Of a DNA stretch of 64,000 nt, positions 18,071 through 27,295 are shown piece after piece. Where the stretch lies: the NCBI GenBank assembly GCA_963844255.1, contig CAWJNP010000003.1, positions 124,001 through 188,000 of the forward strand, given 5' to 3'. Positions within the stretch are counted from its first letter, which is position 1, and each line of letters begins with the position of its first letter. A program made the position numbers and the translations under genes. This stretch comes from SZAS-79 sp963844255. Its GTDB lineage: Bacteria > Pseudomonadota > Gammaproteobacteria > Burkholderiales > SG8-39. A model generated the notes under the pieces. The model was not told the origin of the DNA, ran no database searches, and worked only from the letters and a program-made list of their open reading frames with translations.

Positions 18071-18868
18071 TCAGGAATCGAGTGCGGACCGTATCGGATC
18101 GATCAGCGCTTTTACGCGCGCCACGGCGTGCTCCGCGCCGGCGGCTTCCATTTCCTCAATGATACGACTCCCGATCACCACCGCGTCGGCAACCGCGGCC
18201 ACAGCCCTGGCCGAGGCGGCGTCGCGAATTCCAAAGCCCACGGCAAGCGGCAGCCCGGAGGCGGCGCGTATTTTCGGCAGGTGCGCAGCCACACCCGCAA
18301 CGTCGATATGGCCTGCGCCGGTTACGCCCTTGAGCGACACGTAATAGAGGTAGCCGCTGCCAACGCGGGCGACCTCATTGATCCTTGCATCGGTGGACGT
18401 TGGCGCAAGCAGAAACACCGGATCGATGCCCTTGCCGCGACACAGTGCAGAGAAGGGGCCGCATTCCTCCGGGGGATAGTCGACAACGATCACGCCGTCC
18501 ACGCCCACCCGTGCAGCCTCATCTACGAACCGGTCCACGCCCATCGCTTCGATCGGATTTGCATAGCCCATCAGGACAACAGGCGTCGAGGTATCCTGCG
18601 AACGGAATTCCCGCACCATGCCGAGCACATCGACGAGGCCAACGCCGTGCTTGAGCGCGCGTTCGGAAGAACGCTGGATGGCGGGACCGTCCGCCATTGG
18701 ATCGGAGAACGGGACGCCAATTTCCAGAATGTCGCACCCGCTCTCTGCGAGCGCGTGCAACATCGGAACAGTCATCGCCGGCGCAGGGTCGCCAGCGGTG
18801 ATGTAGGGGATCAGCGCCTTCCTGCCCGCGGCGCGCAATCTTTCAAACGTCGCCTGAATGCGCGACAT
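18071..18868 (-). CDS. trpA: Tryptophan synthase alpha subunit
   Basis: A 265-residue TIM barrel that cleaves indole-3-glycerol phosphate to indole, which passes to TrpB. The catalytic residues sit at the same numbers as in the enteric enzyme: Glu49 and Asp60 within CDILEIGVPFSDPMADGP. GYLYYVSLKGVTGAG and LAVGFGIRDAASARA form the phosphate site. Start and stop overlap trpB by one base, so translation is coupled. Confidence 0.97.
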   Translation of the reverse strand: MSRIQATFERLRAAGRKALIPYITAGDPAPAMTVPMLHALAESGCDILEIGVPFSDPMADGPAIQRSSERALKHGVGLVDVLGMVREFRSQDTSTPVVLMGYANPIEAMGVDRFVDEAARVGVDGVIVVDYPPEECGPFSALCRGKGIDPVFLLAPTSTDARINEVARVGSGYLYYVSLKGVTGAGHIDVAGVAAHLPKIRAASGLPLAVGFGIRDAASARAVAAVADAVVIGSRIIEEMEAAGAEHAVARVKALIDPIRSALDS

Positions 18869-20067
18869 CAGAATTTCAGCCCGGATCTCTGCGCGACGGT
18901 ATGCATGTCCTTGTCGCCACGGCCCGAGAGATTCACGAGAAGGATCTTGTTCCTGGGCAACGTCGCGGCAAGCTTGGCGGCGTATGCGATCGCATGGGCG
19001 GACTCGAGCGCCGGAATGATGCCCTCAAACCGGCACAGGTCGTGGAACGCCTTGAGAGCCTCATCGTCGGTAATGGCGACGTACTCTGCACGACCTGAGT
19101 CTTTCAACCAGGAGTGTTCGGGGCCCACCCCGGGATAGTCCAGACCCGCGGAAATCGAATGCGTTTCGGACACCTGCCCGTTGGCGTCCTGGAGGAGGTA
19201 CATGCGATTACCGTGCAGAACGCCTGGCTTGCCGGCGCAAAGCGAGGCCGAATGCCTTCCTGTTTCGATGCCCTCGCCGGCCGCCTCCACCCCGATCAAC
19301 CGCACGCCTTCGACATCGATATAGGGGTAGAAAATTCCCATCGCGTTGGAACCGCCGCCGACACAGGCGATTACCGCATCCGGCTGGCGCCCCGCCATTT
19401 CCGGCATCTGCACCTTGCATTCTTCCCCGATGACTGCCTGAAAATCGCGCACCATCGTAGGATAGGGATGCGGTCCCGCGACGGTACCGATGATGTAGAA
19501 CGTGTTGTCGACGTTGGTCACCCAGTCGCGCATCGCTTCATTCAGCGCATCCTTGAGGGTCCTGGAGCCTGACTCCACGGGCACCACGGTCGCCCCGAGG
19601 AGTTTCATGCGGTAGACGTTCTGTACCTGCCGCACGGTATCTTCCGACCCCATGTAGACGACGCATTCCATGCCATAGCGCGCCGCCACCGTCGCTGTCG
19701 CGACACCGTGCATGCCGGCGCCGGTTTCAGCGATCACGCGGGGCTTGCCCATCCGGCGGGCAAGCATCGCCTGCCCTATCGTGTTATTGATCTTGTGCGC
19801 GCCGGTATGGTTGAGATCTTCGCGCTTGAGATAGATCTGCGCGCCACCGACGAGTTCCGACCAGCGCTTGGCGTGGTACACGGGACTCGGACGTCCCACG
19901 AAGTGCTTCAACTCGTAGCGATACTCGGCCAGAAAATCGAGATCACTGCGGTAGCGCTCGTAAGCGGCACGCAATTCGTCAAGCGCATGGGTGAGCGTCT
20001 CCGCGACAAACGAGCCACCGTACGGACCGAAGTGTCCGCGCGCGTCCGGTAAGTCATACATCTGCAT
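18868..20067 (-). CDS. trpB: Tryptophan synthase beta subunit
   Basis: A 399-residue PLP enzyme that joins indole and serine to give tryptophan. Lys92 in LNHTGAHKINNT is the PLP lysine; GRPSPVYHAKRWSE, the phosphate-binding GGGSNAMGIF and DYPGVGPEHSWL are typical of TrpB1. The start could be ATG 20067 or 20061; either overlaps the end of trpF slightly. It lies in the truA-trpF-trpB-trpA-accD order common in betaproteobacteria. Confidence 0.97.
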   Translation of the reverse strand: MQMYDLPDARGHFGPYGGSFVAETLTHALDELRAAYERYRSDLDFLAEYRYELKHFVGRPSPVYHAKRWSELVGGAQIYLKREDLNHTGAHKINNTIGQAMLARRMGKPRVIAETGAGMHGVATATVAARYGMECVVYMGSEDTVRQVQNVYRMKLLGATVVPVESGSRTLKDALNEAMRDWVTNVDNTFYIIGTVAGPHPYPTMVRDFQAVIGEECKVQMPEMAGRQPDAVIACVGGGSNAMGIFYPYIDVEGVRLIGVEAAGEGIETGRHSASLCAGKPGVLHGNRMYLLQDANGQVSETHSISAGLDYPGVGPEHSWLKDSGRAEYVAITDDEALKAFHDLCRFEGIIPALESAHAIAYAAKLAATLPRNKILLVNLSGRGDKDMHTVAQRSGLKF

Positions 20068-20674
20068 TTTTTACCTCTTGGATGAATGCTGCGATTTTCG
20101 CCGCATCCTTGATACCTTTGGCAGACTCGACCCCGCTCGATACGTCCACCGCCCAGGGATTGACCTTGCGTATCGCTTCCCTGACATTGTCGGGCGCGAG
20201 CCCTCCCGACAGGATCAGGGGGCGATCGCGATGCGCAGGCACCAGCGACCAGTCGAACCGCTGCCCCTCCCCGCCATACCCTTCCACGAATGCGTCGGCA
20301 AGCCAACCTGCCGCGCCGGAGTAGGCGCGCAGGTATTCTATCAAATCGACCCCCTGTTTCACGCGGCAGGCCTTGATCCAGGGAACACCGAATCCGGCAC
20401 AGAAGGCAGGCGTTTCCTCACCATGGAACTGGAGCATCGCAGGACGCACGCGCTCGATGACCTCCTTCACTTCGGGGCGCGTCGGATTAACGAACAAGGC
20501 AACCGTCTGAACGAAAGGCGGCAGAGCGTCGCGCAATTCGATCGCACGTTCGGCGGTAACGAATCTGGGGCTGGGTGGGTAGAACACGAGTCCGACCGCA
20601 TCGGCACCCGCGCGCGCGACGTCCTCCGCGTCCCGCACCCGCGTGATCCCGCAGATCTTTACGCGCGTCCTCAT
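20054..20674 (-). CDS. trpF: Phosphoribosylanthranilate isomerase
   Basis: A 206-residue TIM barrel for the third step of tryptophan synthesis. The start is ATG 20674, giving MRTRVKICGITRVRDAED with the catalytic Cys in VKICGIT. FYPPSPRFV, LQFHGEE and LSGGLAPDNV are family motifs, and the acid Asp lies in the C-terminal AVDVSSGVE. The ATG overlaps the truA stop (ATGA). It is a stand-alone trpF rather than a TrpC-TrpF fusion. Confidence 0.96.
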   Translation of the reverse strand: MRTRVKICGITRVRDAEDVARAGADAVGLVFYPPSPRFVTAERAIELRDALPPFVQTVALFVNPTRPEVKEVIERVRPAMLQFHGEETPAFCAGFGVPWIKACRVKQGVDLIEYLRAYSGAAGWLADAFVEGYGGEGQRFDWSLVPAHRDRPLILSGGLAPDNVREAIRKVNPWAVDVSSGVESAKGIKDAAKIAAFIQEVKNADV

Positions 20675-21468
20675 ACAGAGGGGGCCATGAGCCTGCGCTC
20701 CGCGACTTCTTCGCCTGGAAGATCCCACTGCGGTCCGTATTCCACGCGCTCCAGGCAAAGACCTTCCGGGGAAAACGTGGGTGCGGCGAGCGACCTGTCC
20801 CGTGCATCTAGCAATTCCGCGACCCAGTGCGGTGGATGCTTTCCCTTCCCCACGTAGATCAGGGTACCCACGATGTTGCGGACCATGTGATGCAGGAACG
20901 CATTGGCACGCAGTGTAATCACGATGCGCGCGCCGGCGGTTTCGATCGTCAAATCGTAGATCGTGCGCACCGGGCTCTTGGCCTGGCATTCGCTCGAGCG
21001 GAAAGCACTGAAATCGTGTTCGCCCGCGAAATACCGCCCCGCAGCGCGCATGGCGTCCACGTCAAGGGGCGCATGGAACCACCCCGCGTTGCGCGCTTCC
21101 ATGGCCGGACGCACCGGCCTGTTGATGAGCTGGTAGCGATACGTGCGAGACAGCGCCGAGTAGCGCGCATGGAAGTCTTCGCCCACGCGCTTGGACCAAA
21201 GGACCGCGATCGATTCCGGCAGCAGCGCGTTGGTGCCACGAATCCAGGCGGATTCAGGTCGAACGGAATCCGTATCGAAGTGCACTACCTGTTCCCTTGC
21301 GTGCACACCCCGGTCCGTGCGACCGGCGCAGACGATTGATACGGGTGCAGCGGCAACGGTCGTCAGGGCTGCTTCGAGCGCATCCTGCACTGTTCCCCCG
21401 CCAGGCTGCGTCTGCCACCCCAGAAAACGGGCGCCATCGTATTCGATACCAAGTGCGAGGCGGGTCAT
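20671..21468 (-). CDS. truA: tRNA pseudouridine(38-40) synthase
   Basis: A 265-residue enzyme modifying positions 38-40 in tRNA anticodon stems. The catalytic Asp52 lies in CAGRTDRGVHAREQ; GIEYDGARFLGWQTQ opens the fold and FLHHMVRNIVGTL is the C-terminal signature. The start is ATG 21468, since upstream in-frame sequence lacks family similarity. It lies between fimV and trpF, overlapping trpF by four bases. Confidence 0.96.
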   Translation of the reverse strand: MTRLALGIEYDGARFLGWQTQPGGGTVQDALEAALTTVAAAPVSIVCAGRTDRGVHAREQVVHFDTDSVRPESAWIRGTNALLPESIAVLWSKRVGEDFHARYSALSRTYRYQLINRPVRPAMEARNAGWFHAPLDVDAMRAAGRYFAGEHDFSAFRSSECQAKSPVRTIYDLTIETAGARIVITLRANAFLHHMVRNIVGTLIYVGKGKHPPHWVAELLDARDRSLAAPTFSPEGLCLERVEYGPQWDLPGEEVAERRLMAPSV

Positions 21469-21530
21469 TTGGAAAGAGGCGGGGTGATCGGCGCAAGGCG
21501 AAAGGGCGCCGCGCACGCAGAAAAAACGAA

Positions 21531-21560
21531 GAAAAAGGCCACGGCGCGGTGCCGTGGCCT
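21531..21560 (-). terminator. Strong rho-independent terminator downstream of fimV
   Basis: On the minus strand AGGCCACGGC and GCCGTGGCCT form a perfect 10-bp stem with a five-base loop, followed by TTTTTC. It should separate the leu-asd-fimV part from truA-trpFBA, which therefore needs its own promoter or read-through. Confidence 0.85.
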
Positions 21561-21579
21561 GTCTGGGACTAGGCGCAGG

Positions 21580-24162
21580 TCAGCCGAGTTTCGCGAGCAT
21601 CTCGCGCGCTTGCGCCTGCTGGGCCTCATCGCCCTCCTTCGCAACTTCATTCAGAAGGTCACGAGCGCCATCCTTGTCACCCATCTCCTCATACGCCTTG
21701 GCAAGATCGAGCTTGGTAGCGATCTCCTGCCAGCGTGGATCAGCCTCGCCGGCCGGTGCCGCAGCATCAAGCGCGCCCAGGTCGAAGCTGATTTCCGAAA
21801 GATCGACTTCTGCGGGTTTGGCACCTGCAGGCATCATCACGGTCTTGTCGGAATCGGAGTCCATATCCAGATTGAAATCCAATCCGCCGCTCGAGCTTTC
21901 TGCAGACGCGGCAGGCGCGACCTCGGCGACTGGCGCGGATTTATCGTCGTCACCCATGCCCAAGTCAAAATCAAGACCGGCCGGAGCACTCTGCACTTCA
22001 GGGGGCGTATCCATGATGATGGTGCCGCCCGGTGCAAAATCGGTTTTCTCATCGCCCGCCGGCGCATCGCCCGAACCGAGATCGAAGTCGACTGACGCAG
22101 GCGCAGAAGAAGCGCTTGCCTGAATATCAGGGGCCGCCTCCGTCGGCGCGGAACCCGCCGAATCGAGATCGAAATCAAGTGTAGGCGCGGCTGCACTGGC
22201 CTGCGCAGCAGGCCGGATCATCACGGTTGCGTCAACATCGCCGCCGTACATTCCGTTCGTGGGGTCCGCCGCGCGCGCAATCGCCACCATGCGATCCCAT
22301 TCCGCGCCCTGCCCCCCGGTCAGCTCCTTGACCTTGGTCATGCTCTGCTCGAGGTTTTGACCATCGCCTCGGCCAGCATAGATTTCCGCCATCTTGGCGT
22401 GAAGAGCAAGCCTTTCCGGATCCTTGCTGAGCGCGTCCTTGAGGATCTCCTCAGCCTGTGTATCGCGACCGTAGGCCATGTAGACATCAGCTTCTGCGAT
22501 CGGATCGACTTCATCCGCGTCGGCCGCCGCTACATTCACATCGCTGACCGAAACTTCGGAAACCGGGGTTCCCGTATCGACCTCAGACGCACCGGCACCA
22601 CTGAATACGGAAGCGGCGCCCAGGCTGTCGGCGGAGGACGCGCCCATCACACTGTCCTGGAACCTGGATTGCGTCGCTTTCTTCTTCTTCCATGCCCAGT
22701 AACCATAGCCGCCAAGCATCAGCAGCACCGCGAGGAGCCCCCCTCCCGCGACCGGGTTGAGGAATTCATCAAGCAGGCTCGGCGGCGGAGGCGGCGGAGG
22801 CGGCGGCGCAAACTTGGGCTTCGGCTTGGGCGGCGGCGGCGCCTTTGGAGGTTCCGCCGGCTTCGCGGCATCCATCGGCTGCTTCTGCGCGTCGGGTGCT
22901 TTCGCCACTTCGACGGGCTTGCCGGCCTCCGCGACTGGCTTGGCGGGAGGGGCCGTCTTCGAAGCATCGGCAACCACCTTCGGCGCGGGCGCTGGCACGG
23001 GTGCGGTCGGAACGCCCTTGGCGCCAGTTTTCTTTTCCAGTTCCGCCAGCGACTGGTTTTTCAGCTCAAGAAGTTTCTGCAGATCCTGAACGTTCTTTTC
23101 CAGTTCCTCGACACGGGACTGCGACTCCTGCAGAGCCTTTTGCGCGGAAGCCGCATTATCCGCCCGAGCAGCCTTGGCGCGAGCGCCCTTGCCAGCAGCG
23201 TCAGCCTTGGACAGTTTGAGCTGGTCTTTATTCTCTGCCGAAGGCTCATCAGACTTGGCGGTAATCTTGCCCGATGACGACTGGCGGGCACCCGCAGATT
23301 CCGCAGGCGCCGCCGCAACTGCACCGGCCAACCGGCTGCTGTATGCGCGGAATTCGTTCGCCTGCTCAGACACAAGCCGCCTCGCCTCCGCCTGATCCAC
23401 CGCCGCAGCGGCTTCCGCATCCGGCACGTTGAGAATTCGTCCTGCACGCAGACGATTGATGTTGTTCGAAATGAATGCATCGGGATTGGCCCGATAGAGT
23501 GCGATCAGCATCTGCTGGAGCGAAACCCCTCCCGGCATTGATTCGGCAGCGATTTTTCCGAGCGTGTCGCCCTTCTTGACTTCGTATGTACCCTTTGCGG
23601 CGGAAACGGCCGCGGGTGCGGCCGCCATCGGACGCGCCTCAACGGGACGAGGTGCAGTCGCCGGTGCACGCACTGCAGGCGCCGCTACCGGCGCGATCGG
23701 CTGCGGGCCCTTGTATTCAACCGGGTCAAGCAGGAATGTATATTCCCGCACCAGGCGGCCCGCGTTCCAGGACAACTCCACGAGCACGTTCAGAAAAGGC
23801 TCGCTGATCGGCGCGTTGGATGCCAGCTTGACGATCGGCCTTCCGTCGCGTTTTTCGATGGCAAATCGGACGCCAAGCAGCACTGAGTTGAAGTCCAGAC
23901 CCGCCTGTCGGTAGGCCTCGGAGGGCGCGAACCTTGCGGACAGAGAGTCCTCTTCGCCAGCCTGCAGAGAAACTATCTCGATTTCTGCAGACAAAGGCTG
24001 GCCCAGCGCCGAAAGCACGGTGAGCTTGCCCAGACCTGCCCCAAAACCCTGCAACGGGGTCAGGAGCGGCACCAACAGCAATAAAGCCGCGGCAAGTCGC
24101 CTTGCGCTTACAGATTTTCCCACTGTACCACCCTGAGTCTTATTCGATGGGACAACTAACAT
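21580..24162 (-). CDS. fimV: FimV-like pilus assembly / polarity protein
   Basis: An 860-residue inner-membrane protein related to Pseudomonas FimV, which organises type IV pili, type II secretion and cell poles. In order: signal peptide (about 1-42); an N-terminal FimV domain (KLTVLSALGQPLSAEIEIVS); a LysM peptidoglycan-binding domain (GTYEVKKGDTLGKIAAES, about 191-250); a coiled coil around LQESQSRVEELEKNVQDLQK; a Pro-rich stretch; one transmembrane helix (about 473-493); and an acidic cytoplasmic part ending in a TPR-like FimV C-terminal domain (DLAKAYEEMGDKDGARDLLN). PilW at 46.5 kb is another type IV pilus gene. It lies 126 bases after asd and ends at a strong terminator. Confidence 0.92.
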   Translation of the reverse strand: MLVVPSNKTQGGTVGKSVSARRLAAALLLLVPLLTPLQGFGAGLGKLTVLSALGQPLSAEIEIVSLQAGEEDSLSARFAPSEAYRQAGLDFNSVLLGVRFAIEKRDGRPIVKLASNAPISEPFLNVLVELSWNAGRLVREYTFLLDPVEYKGPQPIAPVAAPAVRAPATAPRPVEARPMAAAPAAVSAAKGTYEVKKGDTLGKIAAESMPGGVSLQQMLIALYRANPDAFISNNINRLRAGRILNVPDAEAAAAVDQAEARRLVSEQANEFRAYSSRLAGAVAAAPAESAGARQSSSGKITAKSDEPSAENKDQLKLSKADAAGKGARAKAARADNAASAQKALQESQSRVEELEKNVQDLQKLLELKNQSLAELEKKTGAKGVPTAPVPAPAPKVVADASKTAPPAKPVAEAGKPVEVAKAPDAQKQPMDAAKPAEPPKAPPPPKPKPKFAPPPPPPPPPSLLDEFLNPVAGGGLLAVLLMLGGYGYWAWKKKKATQSRFQDSVMGASSADSLGAASVFSGAGASEVDTGTPVSEVSVSDVNVAAADADEVDPIAEADVYMAYGRDTQAEEILKDALSKDPERLALHAKMAEIYAGRGDGQNLEQSMTKVKELTGGQGAEWDRMVAIARAADPTNGMYGGDVDATVMIRPAAQASAAAPTLDFDLDSAGSAPTEAAPDIQASASSAPASVDFDLGSGDAPAGDEKTDFAPGGTIIMDTPPEVQSAPAGLDFDLGMGDDDKSAPVAEVAPAASAESSSGGLDFNLDMDSDSDKTVMMPAGAKPAEVDLSEISFDLGALDAAAPAGEADPRWQEIATKLDLAKAYEEMGDKDGARDLLNEVAKEGDEAQQAQAREMLAKLG

Positions 24163-24288
24163 AACATCATAGTGTTAGCCTTGCAAGCTGATAAATATTC
24201 TACGTTTTATCGGCTTCAGTCCCGATCTGTTTGCATAAAAAAGGGTTATCGCGGACCATTTTCCGTCAGCCCGAAGACCCCATCGTTG

Positions 24289-25413
24289 TCAGTGCAATGT
24301 GCGCTGGTCAAGCACTATCCTCAGCATTCTACGCAGAGGCTCGGCCGCCCCCCAGAGCAATTGATCCCCCACCGTGAATGCTGACAGATATTCTCCACCC
24401 ATCGGCATCTTGCGCAACCGTCCTATCGGAACAGCCAGTTTGCCACTGACGGCCGCAGGCGTGAGTTCCGTCAGGCTCTCCTCGCGCCTGTTAGGCACGA
24501 CCTTCACCCAGTCGTTGGCCTCCGCCAACATGCTCTCGATTTCATCCAAGGGCACGTCCTTGCGAAGCTTGATGGTGAGCGCCTGTGAATGGCATCGCAT
24601 CGCCCCCACCCGCACACAGATTCCGTCGACCGGTATCGGCCGTTCGCTGCGCCCCAGGATCTTGTTCGTTTCAGCCTGACCTTTCCACTCCTCTCGGCTC
24701 TGACCATTGCCCAGGTCCTTATCTATCCAGGGCAACACGCTTGCCGCGAGAGGGTGGCCGAAATTGTCCTTCGGCAGGCTGCCATGGCGCAGGGATTCCG
24801 TCACAACGGCATCGATTTCGAGCGCGGACGACGCCGGATCCTGGAGCAGACCTCGAACCCTGTCCCCGAGATACATCATCTGTGCCGCAAGTTCCTTCAT
24901 GTTGGCCGCACCGGCGCCGGAGGCGGCCTGATAGGTCATGCTCGTCATCCACTCGACCATATCGCGCTTTAGCAGCCCGTCGAGCCCCATCATCATTAGG
25001 CTGACAGTGCAGTTGCCACCGATGTAGTCCTTCACCCCGCGGCTCACTGCAGCCTGGATCACCGGCATGTTTACCGGGTCCAGCACGATCACCGCGTCGT
25101 CCTTCATGCGCAGTGCGCTTGCGGCATCAATCCAGTAACCCTTCCAGCCGGCGCTGCGCAACCGGGGATGGACGTCGTTGGTATAGTCGCCCCCCTGGCA
25201 AGTAATGATCACCGGCAGCTCCTTGAGGGCGTCAATCGCGTTCGCATCCTGCACCGGTCCCGTATCGCGACCGATCGCCGGGCCCTTGCCTCCAGCCTGC
25301 GTGGTTGAAAAGAACACCGGCTCAATGTGGTCGAAATCCTTCTCCTCGCGCATGCGCTGCACAAGAACCGACCCGACCATTCCGCGCCAACCGACGATCC
25401 CGACTCTCAACAT
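24289..25413 (-). CDS. asd: Aspartate-semialdehyde dehydrogenase
   Basis: A 374-residue NADPH enzyme making aspartate semialdehyde, the branch point to lysine, diaminopimelate, threonine and methionine. Catalytic Cys135 is in YIGGNCTVSLMMMG, matching E. coli numbering; the Rossmann start is VGIVGWRGMVGSVL and the acid-binding CVRVGAMRCHSQALTIKL carries the active His. It is the Gram-negative form. It lies 17 bases after leuB in the leuCDB-asd series. Confidence 0.96.
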   Translation of the reverse strand: MLRVGIVGWRGMVGSVLVQRMREEKDFDHIEPVFFSTTQAGGKGPAIGRDTGPVQDANAIDALKELPVIITCQGGDYTNDVHPRLRSAGWKGYWIDAASALRMKDDAVIVLDPVNMPVIQAAVSRGVKDYIGGNCTVSLMMMGLDGLLKRDMVEWMTSMTYQAASGAGAANMKELAAQMMYLGDRVRGLLQDPASSALEIDAVVTESLRHGSLPKDNFGHPLAASVLPWIDKDLGNGQSREEWKGQAETNKILGRSERPIPVDGICVRVGAMRCHSQALTIKLRKDVPLDEIESMLAEANDWVKVVPNRREESLTELTPAAVSGKLAVPIGRLRKMPMGGEYLSAFTVGDQLLWGAAEPLRRMLRIVLDQRTLH

Positions 25414-25430
25414 GACCCTGCCTTCCTCGT

Positions 25431-26486
25431 CTAGAGGGCGGCCACCACGGCCGCTCCCATTTCCCGGGTACCCACTTTCTTCGTTCCGGGTTCGAATATA
25501 TCTGCCGTGCGATAGCCCGCCTTCAGTACCTTCTTGACCGCTGCCTCTATTCTGTCCGCCGCCGTCGTCTGATCGAGCGAATAGCGCAACATCATCGCCG
25601 CCGACAATATGGTTGCAAGCGGATTCGCGACGTCCTTGCCCGCAATGTCGGGCGCCGAACCGTGGATAGGCTCGTAAAGGCCCTTGTTGTTCGCGTCGAG
25701 CGACGCCGAAGGCAGCATCCCAATCGACCCGGTCAGCATTGAGGCCTCATCCGACAGGATGTCACCGAACATGTTCCCGGTCACGATCACATCGAACTGC
25801 TTCGGTGTCCTGACCAGTTGCATCGCGCAGTTGTCGACGTACATGTGCGACAGTTCGACATCCGGATAAGCCTTGCCCATCTCCGTCACCACATCGCGCC
25901 AGAGCTGAGATGTTTCCAGCACGTTTGCCTTGTCGACCGAACACAGCCGCTTGTTTCGCTTCATCGCGGCCTGAAAACCGACGTTCGCGATGCGGCGGAT
26001 CTCGCCCTCCGAATAGCGCATCGTGTCAAACCCCTCGCGCTGTCCGTCGGGCAGTGTCTGGATGCCGCGCGGCTGGCCAAAATAAATATCGCCGGTGAGT
26101 TCGCGGATGATCAGGATGTCCAGCCCCGCCACCACCTCGGCCTTGAGCGCGGATGCACCTGCCAGCTCTGCATAGACCTGTGCAGGTCGCAGGTTGGCAA
26201 ACAACCCCAGATGCTTCCTGAGGCCGAGGATCGCCTGCTCGGGGCGCTTGGCGCGCGGAAGCTGGTCGTACTGCGGACCACCCACCGAACCGAACAGGAT
26301 TGCATCCGAGGCTTTGGCCAGATTGAGCGTTGCCTCGGGCAGCGGATCGCCGGACGCGTCGTAGCCAGCGCCCCCCACCGGCGCCTCCTGGGTCTCGAGT
26401 CCGAGATCGAGCCGCGCCAGGACCGCAAGCGCCTGCGCCATGATCTCGGCACCTATCCCGTCTCCGGGCAATACGGCTATCTTCAT
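25431..26486 (-). CDS. leuB: 3-isopropylmalate dehydrogenase
   Basis: A 351-residue NAD-dependent beta-decarboxylating dehydrogenase, third step of leucine synthesis. The start is ATG 26486 (MKIAVLPGDGIG). RPAQVYAELAGAS, IRELTGDIYFGQPRG and NMFGDILSDEASMLTGSIG are diagnostic for LeuB rather than isocitrate dehydrogenase. It starts 7 bases after leuD. A second family member with different motifs is at 35549-36628. Confidence 0.96.
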   Translation of the reverse strand: MKIAVLPGDGIGAEIMAQALAVLARLDLGLETQEAPVGGAGYDASGDPLPEATLNLAKASDAILFGSVGGPQYDQLPRAKRPEQAILGLRKHLGLFANLRPAQVYAELAGASALKAEVVAGLDILIIRELTGDIYFGQPRGIQTLPDGQREGFDTMRYSEGEIRRIANVGFQAAMKRNKRLCSVDKANVLETSQLWRDVVTEMGKAYPDVELSHMYVDNCAMQLVRTPKQFDVIVTGNMFGDILSDEASMLTGSIGMLPSASLDANNKGLYEPIHGSAPDIAGKDVANPLATILSAAMMLRYSLDQTTAADRIEAAVKKVLKAGYRTADIFEPGTKKVGTREMGAAVVAAL

Positions 26487-26493
26487 CGACGTC

Positions 26494-27135
26494 CTAACGG
26501 AAGAACCACGGAAACTGCTGCGTGCGCATCGCCTCGAACGCACGGATCTTGTCTGCGTGCAGAAGCGTCAGACCGATTTCATCGAGCCCATTAAGCAGGC
26601 GGTACTTGCGAAATGCGTCGACTTCGAACCGGTACACCTGGCTCCCGCTTTCGGTCGCAACGGTCTGCTTGTCCAGGTCGACGATCAGCCTGAATCCGGG
26701 AAACGACGCCGCCTCATAGAACAGCCGATCCACTTCGGATTCGGCCAGACGGATCGGCAGGAACCCGTTCTTGAAGCTGTTTGCGTAGAAAATGTCACCG
26801 AACGACGGCGCGATTACGCAGCGAAAGCCGAATTCCTGGAGTGCCCAGGGGGCGTGTTCCCGCGAACTGCCGCAACCGAAATTCTTGCGTGCCAGCAGTA
26901 TCTGCGCACCCTTGTAGCGCGGCTGGTTGAGGACAAAGTCCGCATTCAGCGGGCGCCTGGTGTTGTCCATGCCCGGCTCGCCATGATCCAGATAGCGCCA
27001 GGCATCGAACAGGTTGGGACCGTAGCCGGTCCGCTTGATCGATTTCAGAAACTGTTTGGGGATGATCGCGTCCGTATCCACGTTGGCGCGATCCATCGGG
27101 GCAACCAGCCCGTTGAGTACCGTAAATTTTTCCAT
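26494..27135 (-). CDS. leuD: 3-isopropylmalate dehydratase small subunit
   Basis: A 213-residue partner of LeuC in isomerising 2- to 3-isopropylmalate. The swivelling domain carries DRANVDTDAIIPKQFLK, KNFGCGSSREHAPWALQEFG (the substrate loop) and NSFKNGFLPIRL. Normal length. It is separated from leuC by the small entericidin gene and precedes leuB closely. Confidence 0.96.
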   Translation of the reverse strand: MEKFTVLNGLVAPMDRANVDTDAIIPKQFLKSIKRTGYGPNLFDAWRYLDHGEPGMDNTRRPLNADFVLNQPRYKGAQILLARKNFGCGSSREHAPWALQEFGFRCVIAPSFGDIFYANSFKNGFLPIRLAESEVDRLFYEAASFPGFRLIVDLDKQTVATESGSQVYRFEVDAFRKYRLLNGLDEIGLTLLHADKIRAFEAMRTQQFPWFFR

Positions 27136-27153
27136 GCCAATCCCGCTCCCGGA

Positions 27154-27276
27154 TTATTTCTTGACTGCGCGCTGGATGGCTTCGCCACCCTTCTCCACGT
27201 CCTTGCCGATTCCCTGAACCGTATTGCAGCCACTGAGAACGGCCGCAAGCAGCACCAGACTGATAAGTGATTTCAT
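27154..27276 (-). CDS. Entericidin-like small lipoprotein
   Basis: A 40-residue protein starting at ATG 27276 behind CAGGAGCGG. It has a lipoprotein signal with lipobox LSGC (Cys17) and a mature part NTVQGIGKDVEKGGEAIQ, which is the entericidin A/B pattern. Entericidins in E. coli form a stationary-phase antidote/bacteriolytic pair; in this position only one copy exists. It lies between leuC and leuD, 19 bases from leuC and 18 from leuD, so it is presumably on the leucine transcript. Longer in-frame starts are discounted because they would bury the signal peptide. Confidence 0.82.
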   Translation of the reverse strand: MKSLISLVLLAAVLSGCNTVQGIGKDVEKGGEAIQRAVKK

Positions 27277-27295
27277 GTTCCGCTCCTGGAGATTT

